8,869 nt of DNA. Origin: Candidatus Bathyarchaeota archaeon B63 (GTDB lineage: Archaea > Thermoproteota > Bathyarchaeia > Bathyarchaeales > DTEX01). Shown one piece after another: positions 1-4,834 of this stretch. Numbering within the stretch: position 1 is the stretch's first letter; every line of letters starts with the position of its first letter. The stretch lies in assembly GCA_001593845.1 (NCBI GenBank), contig LUCF01000022.1, positions 1 to 8,869 of the forward strand, read 5' to 3'. The notes beneath the pieces were generated by a model. That model was not told where the DNA came from, did not search any database, and worked only from the letters and a program-made list of their open reading frames with translations. A program made the translations under genes and the position numbers.

Positions 1-33
1 CATGATAAGCAAGATGAGCTGAGACGAATCGGT

Positions 34-591
34 TTGAATGGGAAACGGAACGATAAACCTCAACTGAGACCACAAATCAAAGGTAATGAGAGGCGGCTTC
101 GTTGGCTGGTGATCTCCGGCCTTCTCCTATTTCTCATCGGTGTGGGCGCTTGGTACTTGCTTCAGCACTCAGGCGAAGCCCCAGATTTCACCCTAACCGA
201 TCTGGAGGGGAATGTCTTCCGTCTAAGCGATTTCAGGGGCAGGGTTGTCCTATTAGAATTTATGGCGACATGGTGCGGGGCATGCCGGGCTTCAATGCCC
301 AGCCTCAAGGAGATATGGACGAGATACAGTAGGCAGATAGTACTGATCTCAATAAGTGTTGACCCAGCATCTGATACGGAGGACGTTCTGATTGAGTGGA
401 CGAGGCATTACGGGGCTGGATGGATACATGCCCGGGACACATCTGATCCAAGGGTGACTCAGCTATATGGAATCAAGGTGATCCCAACCTACATCCTCAT
501 AGATAAGAGGGGGATCATCAGATACAGATATGAGGGATTAACCTCAAAGGAGACCCTATCTGAGAGGATAGCGGAGCTGCTAAGGGAGTAG
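34..591 (+). CDS. Membrane-anchored TlpA/ResA-like thioredoxin-fold protein
   Basis: Predicted thiol-disulfide oxidoreductase outside the cytoplasmic membrane. A basic N-terminus (residues 1-23) precedes one hydrophobic segment (about 24-43), giving an N-in signal anchor. The thioredoxin/AhpC-TSA-like domain follows: APDFTLTDLEG at 49-59, active site WCGAC at 80-84 and cis-proline P151 in VIPTYILID. The CxxC plus cis-Pro pattern is that of TlpA/ResA reductants, which take electrons from CcdA; the next gene, 14 bp downstream, is a CcdA homologue, so they probably form an operon. The start is uncertain. The chosen codon is TTG at 34, I see no good Shine-Dalgarno before it, and the frame stays open to the left edge, so the true start may lie outside the window. 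In-vivo substrate (c-type cytochrome or other exported thiol protein) is unknown. Confidence 0.85.
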   Translation: MNGKRNDKPQLRPQIKGNERRLRWLVISGLLLFLIGVGAWYLLQHSGEAPDFTLTDLEGNVFRLSDFRGRVVLLEFMATWCGACRASMPSLKEIWTRYSRQIVLISISVDPASDTEDVLIEWTRHYGAGWIHARDTSDPRVTQLYGIKVIPTYILIDKRGIIRYRYEGLTSKETLSERIAELLRE

Positions 592-592
592 C

Positions 593-596
593 GGAG
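593..596 (+). promoter_or_regulatory. Ribosome binding site of ccdA
   Basis: GGAG lies 9 nt before the ATG at 606, directly after the TAG stop of the thioredoxin gene. It supports the chosen ATG and translation from a shared mRNA. Confidence 0.5.
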
Positions 597-605
597 AAGA
601 GAGAT

Positions 606-1259
606 ATGGCCTTAGATCTTCCGGGGCTTGCCTTTCCACTGGTGGCGGGGATCTTCTCCCTATTCTCGCCCTGCGGCTATGCCTTACTGCCGGGGTACAT
701 ATCCTACTATCTGGGGTCCAGACTGCATGTTAGGAGGGCGGTCTCAGGCGGGCTTGTCTGCACGCTCGGCCTAATGACGATATTCATCCTCATAGGCGGA
801 TCAGCGTCAATCTTAGGCGCCCTGCTTCCCCAGGTCATCCCGATTCTGAACCTCGCGGCGAGTGCAATACTGATAATCATGGGCATAACTACGCTAATAG
901 GGATGGAATTCTCCATACCAGTCCCAGTGAAAGCCGCAAAGCAGAGGGGGCTGCTCGGCATATACATCTTCGGGGTTGCCTATGGATTGGCGGCGGCTGG
1001 ATGCTCCGCCCCGATATTCCTCTCGATCCTCTTCTACTCGATGGCGGGGGGACCCATCAACGGCGCCATAGTCTTCTTAACCTACGCTGTGGGAATGGGC
1101 CTCCCATTGATCATCACAAGCATCCTCGTAGCCGAGGCAAAGGAGCTGATGATCCGAAAGATTGCTGACTTCACTCCATCGCTCCGAAAGATCAGCGGCG
1201 CCACGCTGATATCCGTGGGCATCTATCTACTGTACTTCTATTATATAACCTACATGTGA
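606..1259 (+). CDS. ccdA: CcdA-type membrane thiol-disulfide transporter
   Basis: Polytopic membrane protein of the CcdA/DsbD-transmembrane family, which moves reducing equivalents from cytoplasmic thioredoxin across the membrane to extracytoplasmic thioredoxin-like proteins. The 217 residues, mostly hydrophobic, fit six membrane helices, the usual CcdA size. The two family redox cysteines are visible: C23 in the FSPCGYALLPGY motif of helix 1, and C133 in the AAAGCSAPIF motif of helix 4. An additional Cys (C52) lies in helix 2. The ATG follows a GGAG and the preceding gene by only 14 bp, so co-transcription with the TlpA-like protein is likely and gives it an obvious partner. The usual roles are cytochrome c maturation or general extracytoplasmic thiol reduction; no cytochrome genes are in view to decide. 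Confidence 0.92.
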   Translation: MALDLPGLAFPLVAGIFSLFSPCGYALLPGYISYYLGSRLHVRRAVSGGLVCTLGLMTIFILIGGSASILGALLPQVIPILNLAASAILIIMGITTLIGMEFSIPVPVKAAKQRGLLGIYIFGVAYGLAAAGCSAPIFLSILFYSMAGGPINGAIVFLTYAVGMGLPLIITSILVAEAKELMIRKIADFTPSLRKISGATLISVGIYLLYFYYITYM

Positions 1260-1338
1260 TCGGCCCATATGAAGCTCCGTGAAGTCATCTTGCGGTTGTG
1301 AAAATCAGAAGATATGTTGGTCTTCATGAACTTAGCTC
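1260..1338. other. Convergent intergenic spacer ccdA / fwdD
   Basis: A 79-bp gap between two convergent stop codons. I see no convincing stem-loop or long T-run here on either strand, so the terminators of the two units are not recognisable by eye. Confidence 0.5.
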
Positions 1339-1755
1339 TTATCTGTTTAGGTACAGATCCTTTATCGTTGGGACCTCCTCATCTGCCCGTTCAATGGATG
1401 CTGATGCGCCTTTAAGCAGGGGCATACCCGTCCCATCGGTATCTGAACGCAGTATAAAGTTGGCCCAGGGACCATAGGGCACAAACACAGCGCCTGGAGG
1501 CATTATCCTCCGGGATTTCCTGGCTGTTAGGACGACGGAGCCGAATTCCGTTGTCACCCTGACTCTGTCCCCATCTTTCACTCCAAGCTTTTTCATGTCC
1601 TCCGGGTTCATCTCGCAGATGGCTACGCTCTCCATGTATTCCTTCGATGCCTTGCCTATCTCCTTCCCGCATCCCTGATCGATCGTTCTACCGGTCAGGA
1701 TTATGATCCTCAGCCTCGAGTCCCACCCTGATCCAAAGTTAAGCTGGATGACCAT
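1339..1755 (-). CDS. fwdD: Formylmethanofuran dehydrogenase subunit D (molybdopterin dinucleotide-binding)
   Basis: Small subunit of the Mo/W formylmethanofuran dehydrogenase (Fmd/Fwd), which interconverts CO2 plus methanofuran and formylmethanofuran. FwdD corresponds to the C-terminal molybdopterin-dinucleotide-binding domain of formate-dehydrogenase-like enzymes, which methanogens often encode as a separate subunit. Visible family blocks are ILTGRTIDQGCGKE at 19-32, EYMESVAICEMNPEDMKKLG at 39-58, the beta-barrel segment DGDRVRVTTEFG at 61-72, FVPYGPWAN at 91-99 and DTDGTGMP at 105-112. The 138-residue length is normal. The ATG at 1755 lies about 27 bp from a TATA-like element, consistent with a leaderless mRNA. 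The gene stands alone, with no fwdA, B or C next to it, so the catalytic subunits must be elsewhere. A tungsten or molybdenum type cannot be told from this subunit. Confidence 0.9.
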   Translation of the reverse strand: MVIQLNFGSGWDSRLRIIILTGRTIDQGCGKEIGKASKEYMESVAICEMNPEDMKKLGVKDGDRVRVTTEFGSVVLTARKSRRIMPPGAVFVPYGPWANFILRSDTDGTGMPLLKGASASIERADEEVPTIKDLYLNR

Positions 1756-1774
1756 CCATTCGCTTGGATCATCC

Positions 1775-1787
1775 GTTAAAGATATAC
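1775..1787 (-). promoter_or_regulatory. TATA box of fwdD
   Basis: On the minus strand GTATATCTTTAAC is centred about 26 bp before the fwdD ATG at 1755. That spacing predicts transcription starting at or very near the start codon, i.e. a leaderless message. Confidence 0.5.
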
Positions 1788-1794
1788 ATGTCCC

Positions 1795-1804
1795 ATTTAA
1801 AATG
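1795..1804 (+). promoter_or_regulatory. TATA box of the sulfatase-fold gene
   Basis: ATTTAAAATG on the plus strand predicts transcription from about 1825, giving a leader of roughly 15 nt that just includes the Shine-Dalgarno at 1828. It lies back-to-back with the fwdD TATA element within the 85-bp divergent gap. Confidence 0.45.
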
Positions 1805-1827
1805 ATTTGGACAACTAAAATGAATCT

Positions 1828-1833
1828 GGAGGG
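1828..1833 (+). promoter_or_regulatory. Shine-Dalgarno fixing a GTG start
   Basis: GGAGGG ends 7 nt before GTG at 1841. This strong site supports GTG as the start codon of the sulfatase-fold gene, since no ATG is placed suitably. Confidence 0.7.
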
Positions 1834-1840
1834 CTAAGAA

Positions 1841-3223
1841 GTGAAGGTTATACTTCTCGTTATAGATACTCTCCGTGCGGATCATCTGGGATGCTACGGC
1901 TATCACCGGGAGACATCCCCATGCATCGACAGGATAGCTGAGGAAGGAGTGCTCTTCGAGTACGCGTATCCAACCGATGTTCCAACACAGCCTTCATTCA
2001 CTTCCATGTTCACGGGGCTTAGGGGGATAGAAACAGGGATAGTCTCCCACAGCCAATCAGAGGTACTCTCGGAGGATATCCCATGCTTTCCGGAGATACT
2101 CTCCCAGAAGGGGATAGCCACGGCCGCCGTCAGCACGCTTTATATGATGAGAAGATGGTTCGCCCGCGGCTTTCGGTACTACATGAACCCCGTGGCCGGG
2201 ATAAGAATGAAGCTCCAACAGGTTGATGCTGAGGAGATTAACGGGGCGGCCTTACAGTGGATAAGGGAGAACCACGATAAGGACTTCTTCATGTTCATCC
2301 ATTACTGGGATCCTCATAGCCTCTATCTTCCGCCTGAACCCTACAGGCGGCTGTTCTATGATGGAGACGAGTGCGATCCTGAGAACCATAGCCTCGACGA
2401 GGCGAAGAGCCAGCCCACCTGGCCCTTCACTAAGAGGCATCTGGACGCCATCAAGAAGGGCTTAACAGATATCGAGTATGTCATCGCCCAGTACGATGGG
2501 GAGATAAGGTACTCAGACGATAACGTTGCGGATCTCGTGGGGCTGCTTGAGGAGCTCGGGATATATGATGAGACCGCCCTGATAATCACATCTGATCACG
2601 GCGAAAGCCTCGGGGAGCATAACTTCTACTTTGACCACTGCGAGGTCTACGAGACCACAGTCAGGGTGCCACTCATAATGAGGTACCCAGCCATGATCCC
2701 CAAGGGAAGACGGGTTAAGGGGCTCGTGCAGTCGACGATAAGCCTCATGCCCACAATACTCGGCCTATTCGGGATTAAGCCCCCAGCCGGGCTTGAGGGA
2801 AAGAGCCTAATAGGCCTAGCGAATGGGGAGGAGGAGCCCTGCGAGGAGATATATGTGAATCAGGGCCTCTGGACAGCTAAACGCGCGATCAGGACCCGAG
2901 AGTGGAAGCTCATAAAGACCCTCGATAAGGCCTTCTGGGAGACCCCTGAGATCGAGCTCTACAACATGAGGGATGATCCGGGGGAGAAGGAGAACCTCGC
3001 TTCCGAATTGCCGGAGATCGTTGATGAGCTCGAGCTGAGGATGGAGAGGTGGCGGAGAAAAAAGCTGGGCAGACGTATCGACCCGTTGGAGCTCATCGTC
3101 AGCAGGGGGCTTCCGTCACGTGCATGGGTCGAGAGGGCGGTTGATAGGGAGGGGATGAGGGAGAGATACGCGGAGTGGAGGGCAAGGGTGGACAGAGCTG
3201 AGAGGAAACCCCATAAACCTTAA
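1841..3223 (+). CDS. Sulfatase-fold hydrolase/transferase (alkaline phosphatase superfamily), Thr at nucleophile position
   Basis: A 460-residue protein of the sulfatase (PF00884-type) branch of the alkaline phosphatase superfamily. Family blocks: VIDTLRADHLGCYGY at 7-21 with metal ligand D9; ETSPCIDRIAEEGVLFE at 24-40; the nucleophile region TQPSFTSMFTG at 49-59; HYWDPHSLYLPP at 154-165; SDHGESLGEH at 251-260 with metal ligands D252 and H253; H266; then VPLIMRYP and a C-terminal ELYNMRDDPGEKENLA block (372-387) typical of sulfatases. In true sulfatases the nucleophile region is C/S-x-P-S/A-R, the signature modified to formylglycine; here it is T49-Q-P-S-F, so no formylglycine can form. Thr nucleophiles occur in phosphatases and phospho-transferases of this superfamily (LtaS, EptA, NPP). 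There is no signal peptide or membrane segment, suggesting a cytoplasmic enzyme. The C-terminal 60 residues are very rich in Arg and Glu. Substrate unknown; a phosphate ester is more likely than a sulfate ester. Confidence 0.85.
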   Translation: MKVILLVIDTLRADHLGCYGYHRETSPCIDRIAEEGVLFEYAYPTDVPTQPSFTSMFTGLRGIETGIVSHSQSEVLSEDIPCFPEILSQKGIATAAVSTLYMMRRWFARGFRYYMNPVAGIRMKLQQVDAEEINGAALQWIRENHDKDFFMFIHYWDPHSLYLPPEPYRRLFYDGDECDPENHSLDEAKSQPTWPFTKRHLDAIKKGLTDIEYVIAQYDGEIRYSDDNVADLVGLLEELGIYDETALIITSDHGESLGEHNFYFDHCEVYETTVRVPLIMRYPAMIPKGRRVKGLVQSTISLMPTILGLFGIKPPAGLEGKSLIGLANGEEEPCEEIYVNQGLWTAKRAIRTREWKLIKTLDKAFWETPEIELYNMRDDPGEKENLASELPEIVDELELRMERWRRKKLGRRIDPLELIVSRGLPSRAWVERAVDREGMRERYAEWRARVDRAERKPHKP

Positions 3224-3285
3224 CATTTACAATCAAATAAAAAAGGAGCAAAGCCATCCCAAGAGGATTCCTATGTAAACCCGGC

Positions 3286-3312
3286 TTCTTTATATAGGAA
3301 CTATATAAAGAA
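3286..3312. promoter_or_regulatory. Perfect inverted repeat made of two opposed TATA boxes
   Basis: TTCTTTATATAG (3286-3297) and CTATATAAAGAA (3301-3312) are exact reverse complements separated by GAA. Each arm contains TTTATATA, close to the best archaeal TATA box, so the element could drive transcription in both directions or serve as an operator. The plus-strand box at 3289-3296 predicts a start at about 3318, which is where the hairpin begins. Confidence 0.5.
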
Positions 3313-3389
3313 AAAAATTTCCCAGCGCCAAACCATGCAGAAAAATTTGGTGGAGGGGAGAAGAAGAGCAGATGCAGACGGCTCACCTG

Positions 3390-3448
3390 ATGGATGAGCA
3401 TCCATCCTTAATATAAAGGATCCATAAAGGCATCCAACATGGATCCAT
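3390..3448. repeat. Cluster of ATCCAT/ATGGAT half-sites
   Basis: The hexamer occurs five times in 59 bp: ATGGAT at 3390 and 3439, ATCCAT at 3400, 3420 and 3443. The copies form an 8-bp-arm dyad (3389-3406), a perfect 12-bp palindrome CATGGATCCATG (3438-3449) and a direct repeat GGATCCAT at 3418 and 3441, 23 bp apart. The cluster abuts the TATATATA element, as expected of an operator, but no regulator gene is beside it. Confidence 0.35.
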
Positions 3449-3452
3449 GAAG

Positions 3453-3460
3453 TATATATA
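3453..3460. promoter_or_regulatory. TATATATA element
   Basis: A symmetric TATA-box-like sequence directly beside the half-site cluster. Read on the plus strand it would start an RNA near 3483, antisense to the end of the PhoU/TrkA-C gene; on the minus strand, near 3430. Neither direction leads into an annotated gene. Confidence 0.3.
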
Positions 3461-3529
3461 GCCTTTTTTCTCAGCGGCGCGGAGAGAACAGACCTTAGGC
3501 CGATTGTGATTACTTGGTAGATGGGGTTG

Positions 3530-4111
3530 CTATGATGGTCCCTCCCCGGAGGCTAACTTCCTGAAGTCCTCCTCGCCCTCCGCGTATCCAGAGGCTATTA
3601 GGACATCTCCAGCCTCGATCCTCGTCGTGGGCTTCGGCCGTATCCACCTCTTCCCCCTCTTTATCGCGAGTATCCACATCCCCGTCTCATCGGCGATCCT
3701 AGCCTCCTTTATCGTCTTCCCATTTAGCACAGACCGCTCCGAGACCATCGCCGACGTAACCGTCTCTTCAGCCTCCTCAACGGCGAGCTTCAGTATCGGG
3801 TGGGGCTTGAGCCTGCGTAGGACAACCTCGCCTAGCTTAGCCGCCGCATCGGCTATCTCCTCAGTGACGACGCCCAGCCTTATCAGCCCTAGGAAATCCT
3901 TCGATTCTTCAGGTGTGAAGCCGCTTGATAGGACTAGGAGCTCGAATCTCGTGTGGAGCTCATCCATGTGCTCCTCTAGCTCCTGAACCTCCTTGGCCAA
4001 TTCGGGGCTGTTCAGGATTATCGATGAGTACGCAAGGTCAAGCATCAGCTCAGAGGTGTCCTTCAGCTCCACCAAGGCGTCGACTATCTTCCGGAAGTGC
4101 TCCTCATCCAA
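3530..4111 (-). CDS. PhoU-like/TrkA-C domain protein (second of a tandem pair)
   Basis: A 193-residue cytoplasmic protein with two parts. Residues 1 to about 110 are helical and PhoU-like, with TSELMLDLAYSSIILNSPELA at 19-39. Residues about 121-188 look like a TrkA-C/RCK-C ligand-binding domain: ERSVLNGKTIKEARI, GMWILAIKRGKRWIRPKP and EAGDVLIASG. Archaeal proteins of this layout are generally thought to regulate ion channels or transporters by binding a small ligand; no transporter is adjacent here. The start is TTG at 4111, with GGAGG (4122-4126) 10 nt upstream; the ATG just downstream at 4107 is out of frame. Only 5 bp separate it from the stop of the upstream paralogue, so the two are certainly co-transcribed and possibly form a heteromer. 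The ligand and target are unknown. Confidence 0.85.
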   Translation of the reverse strand: MDEEHFRKIVDALVELKDTSELMLDLAYSSIILNSPELAKEVQELEEHMDELHTRFELLVLSSGFTPEESKDFLGLIRLGVVTEEIADAAAKLGEVVLRRLKPHPILKLAVEEAEETVTSAMVSERSVLNGKTIKEARIADETGMWILAIKRGKRWIRPKPTTRIEAGDVLIASGYAEGEEDFRKLASGEGPS

Positions 4112-4116
4112 TGGTC

Positions 4117-4725
4117 CTAATCCTCCAGTCTCCTAAGGGTCCCGGCTGATAGGCCCCTCAGCTCCTCGATTCCGGAGGGCGCTCCCCTCGCTATCAGCAC
4201 GTCGCCCTCAAGTATCTTGTCCTCCCCTTTAGGGTCGATTATCCAGTCCCTCCCCCTACGGATCGCGATTATATCGACCCCTATCCTTGAGGCCAACCTG
4301 AGCTCCCTGAGCCTCCTGTCCACGAGGATCGAGCCCCGCTTAACCTCGAACCTCCCAAGCCTCTCCTCCACCCTCTCGAAGGCCTCCCTGACGGCTGGGT
4401 GGATGCCTATCCCCCGGAGAACAATGTAGGCTATGTCGGCCGCTGCGTCTGAGATCTTATCCGCTGAGCTGGAGACGAGTGAGACGCCTAGGAGGTCCTC
4501 AGCGTCCCTCGCATCCCGAGCCGCTATCATTATGTTCATCTTGAGGAGAAGGGCCAGCGTGTCAACCCTCTTCTCGAGCTCTAAGACGTCCTCTGCGAGT
4601 TCATGGCTGTTGAAGAGGGCTGAGGAGTAGGCTAGGTCAATCATGAGTTCGGAGATGTTCTTCATCTCGACAAGCAGGGTTCTGACGGGTATGGGCTTAT
4701 ACTCGATCCTTTCCCATTCATCCAT
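4117..4725 (-). CDS. PhoU-like/TrkA-C domain protein (first of a tandem pair)
   Basis: A 202-residue paralogue of the downstream gene. It has an N-terminal helical PhoU-like region (about 18-125) containing ISELMIDLAYSSALFNSHELA at 24-44, then a TrkA-C-like domain (about 128-195): KRGSILVDRRLRELRL, GVDIIAIRRGRDWIIDP and LEGDVLIARG. The shared SELM-DLAYSS block and matching C-terminal domains indicate an old tandem duplication. Sequence between the blocks has diverged, so the two copies have probably specialised. There is no Rossmann NAD-binding RCK-N domain and no membrane segment, so this is not a channel itself. Start ATG at 4725, about 29 bp from a TATA-like element. It is divergent from ftr, with which it shares a 109-bp promoter region; a functional link to ftr is not implied. 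Confidence 0.85.
   Translation of the reverse strand: MDEWERIEYKPIPVRTLLVEMKNISELMIDLAYSSALFNSHELAEDVLELEKRVDTLALLLKMNIMIAARDARDAEDLLGVSLVSSSADKISDAAADIAYIVLRGIGIHPAVREAFERVEERLGRFEVKRGSILVDRRLRELRLASRIGVDIIAIRRGRDWIIDPKGEDKILEGDVLIARGAPSGIEELRGLSAGTLRRLED
4122..4126 (-). promoter_or_regulatory. Shine-Dalgarno deciding the TTG start
   Basis: GGAGG on the minus strand lies inside the last codons of the upstream gene, 10 nt before TTG at 4111. It supports this rare start codon and coupled translation of the pair. Confidence 0.6.
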
Positions 4726-4750
4726 AAAGCGTTGGACGCTCCAGAAGATA

Positions 4751-4758
4751 CTTTAATG
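4751..4758 (-). promoter_or_regulatory. Possible TATA box of the PhoU/TrkA-C pair
   Basis: CATTAAAG on the minus strand is centred about 29 bp before ATG 4725, so a leaderless or near-leaderless mRNA is predicted. The match to the consensus is modest, and other AT-rich hexamers lie slightly upstream. Confidence 0.35.
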
Positions 4759-4801
4759 AATCGATATTTTAACGTTACTTATACTCAGCCCAGATTATAA
4801 G

Positions 4802-4811
4802 CCTTAAAAGG
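4802..4811 (+). promoter_or_regulatory. Possible TATA box of ftr
   Basis: CCTTAAAAGG is centred about 28 bp before ATG 4835. It would give either a leaderless mRNA from 4835 or a leader of about 27 nt to the alternative GTG at 4862. Confidence 0.4.
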
Positions 4812-4834
4812 AAGAGCCTATATCTCTCTAAGGC

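Larger units (their letters stand above)
3318..3469 (+). ncRNA. Candidate small RNA (speculative)
   Basis: The 5' limit is the start predicted from the TATA box at 3289-3296; the 3' limit is T6 at 3464-3469. The first 43 nt can fold: 3318-3323 pairs with 3355-3360 and 3326-3332 with 3346-3352, with a 2x2 internal loop between and a 13-nt loop. Three of the pairs are G-U (3318/3360, 3320/3358, 3327/3351) and would be A-C mismatches in the opposite strand, which favours a plus-strand RNA. A second hairpin can form at 3389-3406. I do not recognise the RNA family, and this may be only promoter/terminator DNA. Confidence 0.2.
3224..3529. other. Gene-poor AT-rich interval with palindromes and candidate small-RNA locus
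   Basis: A 306-bp stretch between the sulfatase-fold stop and the PhoU/TrkA-C stop, with no supportable protein gene. It is much richer in A/T than its neighbours. It holds a 12-bp-arm inverted repeat of TATA sequence (3286-3312), a hairpin (3318-3360), an 8-bp-arm dyad (3389-3406), a 12-bp palindrome (3438-3449), a TATATATA element (3453-3460) and T6 on the plus strand (3464-3469). Minus-strand T-runs lie at 3239-3244 and 3311-3317, and either could end the PhoU/TrkA-C transcript. Confidence 0.55.

Noticed and set aside
1412..1672. 86-codon minus-strand frame inside fwdD
   Set aside because: Out-of-frame shadow of fwdD, whose own frame matches the family over its whole length.
3099..3401. 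Minus-strand open frame of 100 codons overlapping the end of the sulfatase-fold gene
   Set aside because: It overlaps a well-supported gene by 125 bp, its N-terminal part covers low-complexity AT-rich DNA, and its sequence (Pro/Ser-rich tail) resembles no family.
3335..3416. Short reading frames of 20 codons (ATG 3335) and 14 codons (ATG 3372), the latter after a GGAGGGG
   Set aside because: Too short to judge, with no recognisable sequence; the purine-rich run is part of the hairpin and lies about 11 nt from the second ATG. A leader peptide cannot be excluded.
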